Source of the DNA: Acanthamoeba lenticulata
Lineage: Eukaryota; Discosea; Longamoebia; Acanthamoebidae
NCBI GenBank assembly: GCA_002179805.1
Contig: NAVB01000723.1
Span: forward strand, 1 to 21,274
Reading direction: 5' to 3'
DNA length: 21,274 nucleotides
Made by a program: the position numbers and the translations under genes. Positions 16,064 to 21,274 of the stretch are shown piece by piece (the first letter of the stretch is position 1; each line of letters starts with the position of its first letter). The notes beneath the pieces were generated by a model. It searched no databases. It saw nothing but the letters and a program-made list of their open reading frames with translations, and was not told the DNA's origin.

Positions 16064-19000
16064 ATGGAGGCGCTACTGGGCCAGTTGGGGTTGCTGGCCG
16101 AGGAAGTGGCGAAGGGAGACGAGTACGTGTCCTAAAGGACCGCTCAGGATCGCTGGGCAGTTCAATTATTGCGAGCAAGGGCGGTGATAATTCCGTGCTA
16201 CGCCGGCCAACAAGGGGCGAATGCGTCGCCTCCCTTCGCGTCACCCTCTACGACCTCAAGCTGCCCTGTACGTCCTCTTGCTCACTCAGTAGCAATTGAA
16301 TATCTCTCCAGCAACCAGCAATTGACACTCGCCTCCTCGCCCTTCTTTCTCACATTTTGTTAATCCTCCGCCTCTTCTCTTCCAGCTGACTACGCTGGCG
16401 GCAAGAGCGACGGCTCGACGAGCGACTTGGCCGTGCAATACGGCTGCGTACTCTCCGTGGGCAACAAGGCCATCCTGCCCTCCAACGTGTTTGTGCCGCT
16501 CACCACCCAACCCACTTGCCTGGGCTCCCACATCAACTTGTACACACTTTCCTCCTCCTTCTTGTTGTTTTGGCGCCTGATTGTGGCCATTGCATCGCGC
16601 CAGCCCCGTGCAAAGCCTCGAGTCGAAGCTGCGCGTGACGGTGGTCGACACGGAGACCAACCACGCGATGGGCGTGGTCTCCATCCCGCTCCGCGACATC
16701 CCCTTTGTGCACGAGAGCATGGCCTTTGGCCTGGCCAAGTACTACGCCTTCAAGGCCCGGTCCAAGAAGGACGGCGGCACCGCCGCCGGCGTGCCAGGCG
16801 GCATGCTCCGGATCGGCCTCAAGCTCCTCAAGCAGCGCCACCCGACGCGCAAGCTGGTGCGCGCCAGCCCCCGGCAGGCCCCTGTCGAGAGGCGTCCGCC
16901 CTATTGTGGTCTGACCTGTCTCGGGCCGTGTCCACAAACGATGCACAGGGCGAGTGGCGGGGCAAGTCGGCCGGCGGGTGTCTCAACAACCACACGTGGG
17001 TGGACAACCCACAGTACTGGCTCTCGGTCTCTGTGCGGAGCATCATCTCCGTCAACCTCAAGAGCACGCTGGGCAAGGAGAACCAGATCGGTTTTTATAT
17101 AATCAAGATTGCCGGTACGGCGGCTCGTGACATTTGGGACAATCATGATGTCGTTGTCTTCAATTGCTCACACCATCACCGTGATGATGACAGAGCTGAG
17201 CGAGCTGGTCCGCAAGCGCAAAGCACAGGAGGAGGACGTGGTCAAGAGCGGCGACTACTTCACCTGGATGGAACGCGGCTCGGAGAGCGTGAGCAAGGAG
17301 CTCTACATCCTGCCGGGCAGCTACATCATCGTCCCCTGCGTCAAATATCCCGGCGTCGGTCCGTCCTGCCTCCCTCCGCCCAGCCCCATGCCCTTGATGT
17401 TGGAGGCTGACGCCGGACGCGTCGTGCATGTAGAGGGCGTCTTCCAGCTGACCATCGTGGGCGACTACGACGCCGGCCTCAAGATCGACAGCTTTGACGA
17501 GGACCAGCTGGGCGAGGGCGAGGTCGAGTGGCTCAGCTCCGACGATGAGGACAGCGTGTCGAGCGGCAGCGACTCGGCGGCCGCGGCCGTGGTGAAGGCC
17601 AAGGTCGCGACGGCAACGACGGCCGTGGACAAGCCCTCCCCGGGCCGAAGCGGCAAGCGGGTGATGATGCTCAACGCTGAAAAGGCTGAGAAGAAGAAGC
17701 ATAAGGAAGAGAAGCGGCGCCAGCTGCAGCAGGCGCTGCTCATGAAGTACGGCTCGATGGGCAACGTCAACCGGCTCAAGCTCACCCTCGAGCGCACGCG
17801 CGACGTCAACGCCGAGGGCATCTCGGCCCTGACCTTTGCCGCGCGCAACGGCCACTTTGATTGCGTGTCGCTCCTCGTGGGCAAGGGCGCCGAGATCAAC
17901 AAGACCGACACCGAGGGCTTCAACGCGCTGCTCATGGCCGCGACGGGTGGCCACGCCGATATCCTCCGCTTCTTGCTCTCCCACAAGGAGACCGACGTCC
18001 ACGCCCGCGATCCCATCGTGCGTCACGCCACCACACGACACACGCGCACGCGCACGCCGCACACACGCAAGCGCTGACACCTCTTAAACGTTGCAGGGAA
18101 ACTCGGCACTGCCGCTGGCCTGCGCGAGCGGGTCGCTCGAGTGCGTGGAGCTCCTGCTGGAGAAGGGCTCGCTGGTCAACCAGACTAACGACCAGCGCCA
18201 GACGCCGCTCATGCGCGCCGCCGCCGGCGGGCACGCCGATATCGTGCGCCTGTACGCCTCATCCGAATAGAGCAGCCGTCACCTGCGATTATGGGATCCG
18301 ATAAATGGGTGCTGATGTGCTATACATGTGTGCGCCGCGAGCAGGCTCATCAAAAAGGGAGCCAAGACCAACGCCAAGGACACGTCGGGCCAGACGGCCC
18401 TGCACTACGCCTGCAGCGGCGGCTCGCTCGAGTGCGTCAAGCAGCTGCTCGACCACGGCGCCGACATCATGGAGAAGGACCGGTAAGACGCCCCGTCCCG
18501 CCAGAGCTGCGTCGACGGTGCTGACGCGGCAAAATAATAATATTAATAATAACAGAAATGGCGAGACGGCACTGTTCAAGGCGTCGTTCCGCGGGCACCT
18601 CGACATCCTGCGACTCTTGATCGAGCGCGGCGAGAAGGAGTCCAGCAAGCAGGGGCCCCTGCCCGCGAGTGGCAACGGCCTCCGGGCCAGCTCGTCGCAC
18701 TGCATCTCCCAAAAGTCGCGGCTAAAGGACTGGGACACCATCACGCTCTTGCTCGAACCCAGCAGCGACGCCAGCGACAATGACGACGATCGGCTCTTCC
18801 GCCGCGGTGACGGCAGCGGCAGCGGCATGGCCACGCCGACGGCCTCGTCCGACGACCTTGCCGCGGCCTTGGCGTCGCCGGGCAGCGGCGCCGGCAGCGT
18901 CGGCAGCGCTAGTGGCGGTAGCGGCGGGACCAAGCGTCAGCGCGTTCTGGACGTGCTCATCGTGCTGATGAAGCACGGCAAGCGTCGTTCGGCCTTTCAG

Positions 19001-20859
19001 CTGATCTCGTCCGGCGGTCTCGTCAAGAGCAGTAACCTTGTCCTCGAGCGCGAGGAGGACGACGCCCCGCCGAGCAGCGGCGGCGGCAGCAGGATTGGCA
19101 GCGGCGCTGTCGTCAGCGGCGGAGCCAGTGGGAGCGGCAGCAGCGAGGCGGGCGGTGGCGACGAGGCCGGGACGCAGCAGCACTACAACGACAGCGTCTT
19201 GTCGAGCTCGTCGCCCGGCCTGCCCACCAAGGCGCACCTCCTCGACCGCGACAAGCGAAAGGACAAGGAAAAGGAAAAGGACAAGAAAAAGGACAAAAAG
19301 GACAAGAAGGACAAAAAGGAGGACAAGAAGAAGGAGAAGGAAAAGGAAAAGGGCCACAACAGCAAGAAGATGGTGCCCACCCTGGCCATCAACGAGACCG
19401 ACCCGCTGGTCGAGGTCATCGGTGCGTGACGTCCTCATCCCGTGCGCGCGAGAGAGAGAGAGAGAGAGAGAGCTGTGATTGGCTCACAATCCCATTCTCT
19501 CGCCATGAGCGCAGCCAAGGGGCAGCTGGAGATCCTGTGCCTGCTGATCGAGAAGGGCGAGATGATGGGCCACAGCGGCAATCTCCACAACATGTCGCTC
19601 TCAACCCTCCTCTACGACCTGGTCGACCGCCACACGTTCGAGCGCCTCCTCGGCCAGTTTGAGGGCGTCCTCGCCACGCCGCAGGAGGACGAACGGACCC
19701 GCAAGCGCCTCGCGCGCCGCTCGCGCAGGTCGGGCTTCCCTCCTTCTCTTCACCTCCCTCGGCCTTCTTTGCCTCGGCTTGCGCTGAAGAATGTGTGGAA
19801 TGCGTGATGACTACTACAGCCTGTCGCCGCGCAAGGACGGCGGAGTGGGGGCGGACGAGGTCCGACAGCTGAGCTTGGCTATGTTCTCGCCGCTCACGGG
19901 GCCCTTTGGTTGCGTCCTGGCGGCGGTCGACGGCGTGCGCTTGACCGTCGTCAACTGCATGGACCAAGTCGACCCGGCCAAGGACGCGCTCGACCTCAAG
20001 AAGGTCACTTCTCCTTCCAACCCACACAACACACGCACAGCTTGCTGACAGCGACGGGACGTTGTGTGTGCAGAGCTCATCCGACCCGACGACGCCGCGC
20101 ACGCCGCGCGGAACGCCGATCGCGATGCCGAGCAGCATGCGACGGTTCATCAAGTCCGGCTACATGGACCTCCTGGGCGTGCTCTTCAACACGCGGCGCT
20201 CGCTGCTCTGCCCGCCGAGCTTCACCGCCGCAGCGGCGACGAGCAGGAAGCTGTTCGTGTGGATTCGCGAAGCCAGGAATCTGGCCGGCGGCACCGGCGA
20301 AGACGGCGACAAGGCCAACAATCATCATCACCACCACCACCACCACCACGGGCACCACCATCATCACCACCATCATGCCAAGAGCAATGGCGAGGAGAAG
20401 AAGAGGTCGCAAGACGTCGCGGCGGTCGACGAGCCATCCGCCGACGGCGAGCCGGCCGCGCCGTCGCCCTACTGCGAGGTCCGGTGGGGCAAGGCCACGC
20501 AGCGAACCTCCGCGCAGAAGCTCGCCGCCCGGCCCGCGTGGTTCGAGCGGTTCCATTTTGAGTTGGGCGACCTGCTGGCCGACCAGCGGCTCGAGGTGGC
20601 CGTCTTTGACGCCGCCGTCGGGGCGAAGCACAACAAGTCCGACAAGGCTGGTGGCCACGTGCCGCTGGGCAGCCTGGAGGTGACGCTGGGCGAGATGATG
20701 CGCGACTCGGAGCGGGGCAGGATCGGGCCCAAGTGGTTTGACCTGCACGACAAGGAGGGCCGCAAGACCGGAGGGAGCGTCTGCCTGCAGCTCAACATCC
20801 AGCTCCAGTCCTCTTCGTCTTCCTCGTCGTCATTATCCTCTTTGCCTTTGTCGTCCTAG
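16064..20859 (+). CDS. C2 / calpain domain III / ankyrin / C2 protein, no protease core
   Basis: Twelve exons: 16064-16126, 16180-16267, 16386-16539, 16604-16856, 16949-17114, 17194-18017, 18097-18251, 18345-18482, 18556-19421, 19515-19728, 19790-20003 and 20074-20859. They join to 1306 aa with all phases matching. The N-terminal C2-like domain is at about 35-180 (SLRVTLYDLKLP, KLRVTVVDTE, GVVSIPLRDI). Calpain domain III follows at about 187-340: GEWRGKSAGGCLNN, NPQYWLSV, KELYILPGSYIIVP, FQLTIV. Ankyrin repeats span about 430-650 (ALTFAARNGHFDCVSLLV, TALHYACSGGSLECVKQLL). Next come Ser/Gly- and Lys-rich linkers (about 670-885), an unrecognised region, and a C-terminal C2 domain at about 1103-1292 (KLFVWIREARNLAGG, PYCEVRWG, RLEVAVFD, KWFDLHDKEGRK) interrupted by a His-rich insert. 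C2 and calpain D3 are beta-sandwich modules that often bind membranes or phospholipid. No Cys-His-Asn papain core is present, so a scaffold at membranes is inferred. Confidence 0.92.
19450..19472 (+). repeat. (GA)n microsatellite inside an intron
   Basis: An uninterrupted run of about 11 GA units lies in the intron between exons 9 and 10 of the C2/calpain-D3 gene, between the donor (gtgcgt) and the acceptor (gagcgcag). Confidence 0.85.
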
Positions 20860-20977
20860 TCTTGGACAGCGTCATCATCATGTCGTGTATTGTACATACT
20901 ATTTATGACGATGCGTGGATGTGTGCGAGGCCCAAGAAGCAAAGATGAAGAGTGTATCACTAGCCGCAACGCAGAAT

Positions 20978-20983
20978 AATAAA
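20978..20983 (+). terminator. Polyadenylation signal in an AT palindromic stretch
   Basis: AATAAA lies 118 nt after the stop of the C2/calpain-D3 gene, within aataataaatattattatt. The stretch is nearly self-complementary and may also serve the convergent APS kinase gene from the other strand. Confidence 0.45.
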
Positions 20984-21065
20984 TATTATTATTTGTTCAT
21001 CGATATAATGAAGATGAAGATGGGAGTTGAACGTTGTTGATCGTTTGCGTCAGAACAAAAGACGT

Positions 21066-21274
21066 TTAGGCCGTCTTGAGCACACCACGAGCCTTGAGGT
21101 ACTCGATGATCTCATCCACGCAGGCCTCAGGGTCCTTCTCGGCAGTACGGAGGTGGAGCTCGGGCTGCGCGGGCGCTTCATAGGGAGCATCGGGGGACAC
21201 GCCCGTGAAGTCCTTGATCTTGCCTTCGCGTGCCATCTTGTAGAGCCCCTTGGGGTCGCGCCGCTCGGCCTCCG
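21066..21274 (-). CDS. APS kinase C-terminus (partial; perhaps part of PAPS synthase)
   Basis: The reading frame enters from the right edge (first full codon 21272-21270) and stops at TAA 21068-21066, giving 68 residues. The segment [22 protein letters not shown], then [16 protein letters not shown], then [16 protein letters not shown] matches the C-terminal lid and last helix of adenylylsulfate kinases. These phosphorylate adenosine 5'-phosphosulfate to PAPS, the sulfate donor for sulfotransferases. The protein ends a few residues after the helix, as in stand-alone APS kinases and in sulfurylase-kinase fusions where the kinase is C-terminal. Metazoan PAPS synthases have the kinase N-terminal, so that order is excluded. 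Whether the gene is a fusion cannot be seen here. Confidence 0.93.
   Translation of the reverse strand, partial: EAERRDPKGLYKMAREGKIKDFTGVSPDAPYEAPAQPELHLRTAEKDPEACVDEIIEYLKARGVLKTA

Noticed and set aside
17160..18080. 306-aa minus-strand open frame
   Set aside because: It is antisense to the calpain-D3 and ankyrin exons, whose frame carries clear domain motifs.
18722..19438. 238-aa minus-strand frame with Leu/Val/Phe-rich stretches that mimic membrane segments
   Set aside because: The hydrophobic runs are the antisense of the Lys-rich linker of the C2/calpain-D3 protein.

Overview
The window looks like nuclear DNA from a free-living amoebozoan, most likely Acanthamoeba or a close relative. 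This is inferred, not tested by a database search. The reasons are GC-rich coding sequence, many short (about 40-115 bp) spliceosomal introns on both strands, tight gene packing, AATAAA-type signals just after stop codons, and an F-box/ankyrin gene of the 'NGCPWD' repeat type that is common in amoebae and their giant viruses. All recognised proteins are eukaryotic. No prokaryotic operon, insertion sequence, CRISPR array, rRNA or tRNA was found.

Layout from left to right: the 3' end of an unknown + gene (1-138); a decayed F-box/ankyrin pseudogene (-, 194-1066); an SH3 protein with a C-terminal membrane anchor (+, 1145-1879); a METTL18/HPM1-type protein-histidine methyltransferase in eight exons (-, 2008-3486); a small two-exon unknown gene (+, 3820-4200); translation initiation factor eIF1A (-, 4403-4939); a twenty-exon RapGAP protein (+, 5525-9743); a weakly supported small ORF (+, 10382-10765); a membrane J-domain protein (-, 11243-11977); a secreted Cys-rich protein with two long polyglycine tracts and a disintegrin-like segment (-, 12338-13744); a plant-type asparaginase/isoaspartyl peptidase in seven exons (-, 14280-15762); a 1306-residue C2 / calpain-domain-III / ankyrin / C2 protein without a protease core (+, 16064-20859); and the C-terminus of an APS kinase (-, 21066 to the window end).

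Exon models were built by hand from GT..AG pairs. Each had to keep the reading frame and reproduce family motifs across the junctions. For METTL18, the asparaginase, the secreted protein, RapGAP and the calpain-D3 protein, the joined exons give uninterrupted reading frames, which is good internal evidence. Splice-site choice is still inference without transcripts.

The genes do not form a pathway. Two relate to the translation machinery (eIF1A, and METTL18, whose known target in yeast and human is ribosomal protein uL3). Three are plausible membrane or signalling proteins (RapGAP, the C2/calpain-D3 protein, the SH3 tail-anchored protein). Two are metabolic (asparaginase, APS kinase). The most unusual content is the protease-less calpain-D3/ankyrin/C2 architecture with a polyhistidine insert inside a C2 domain, the RapGAP domain split by a roughly 105-residue low-complexity insert, and the secreted polyglycine/disintegrin-like protein.
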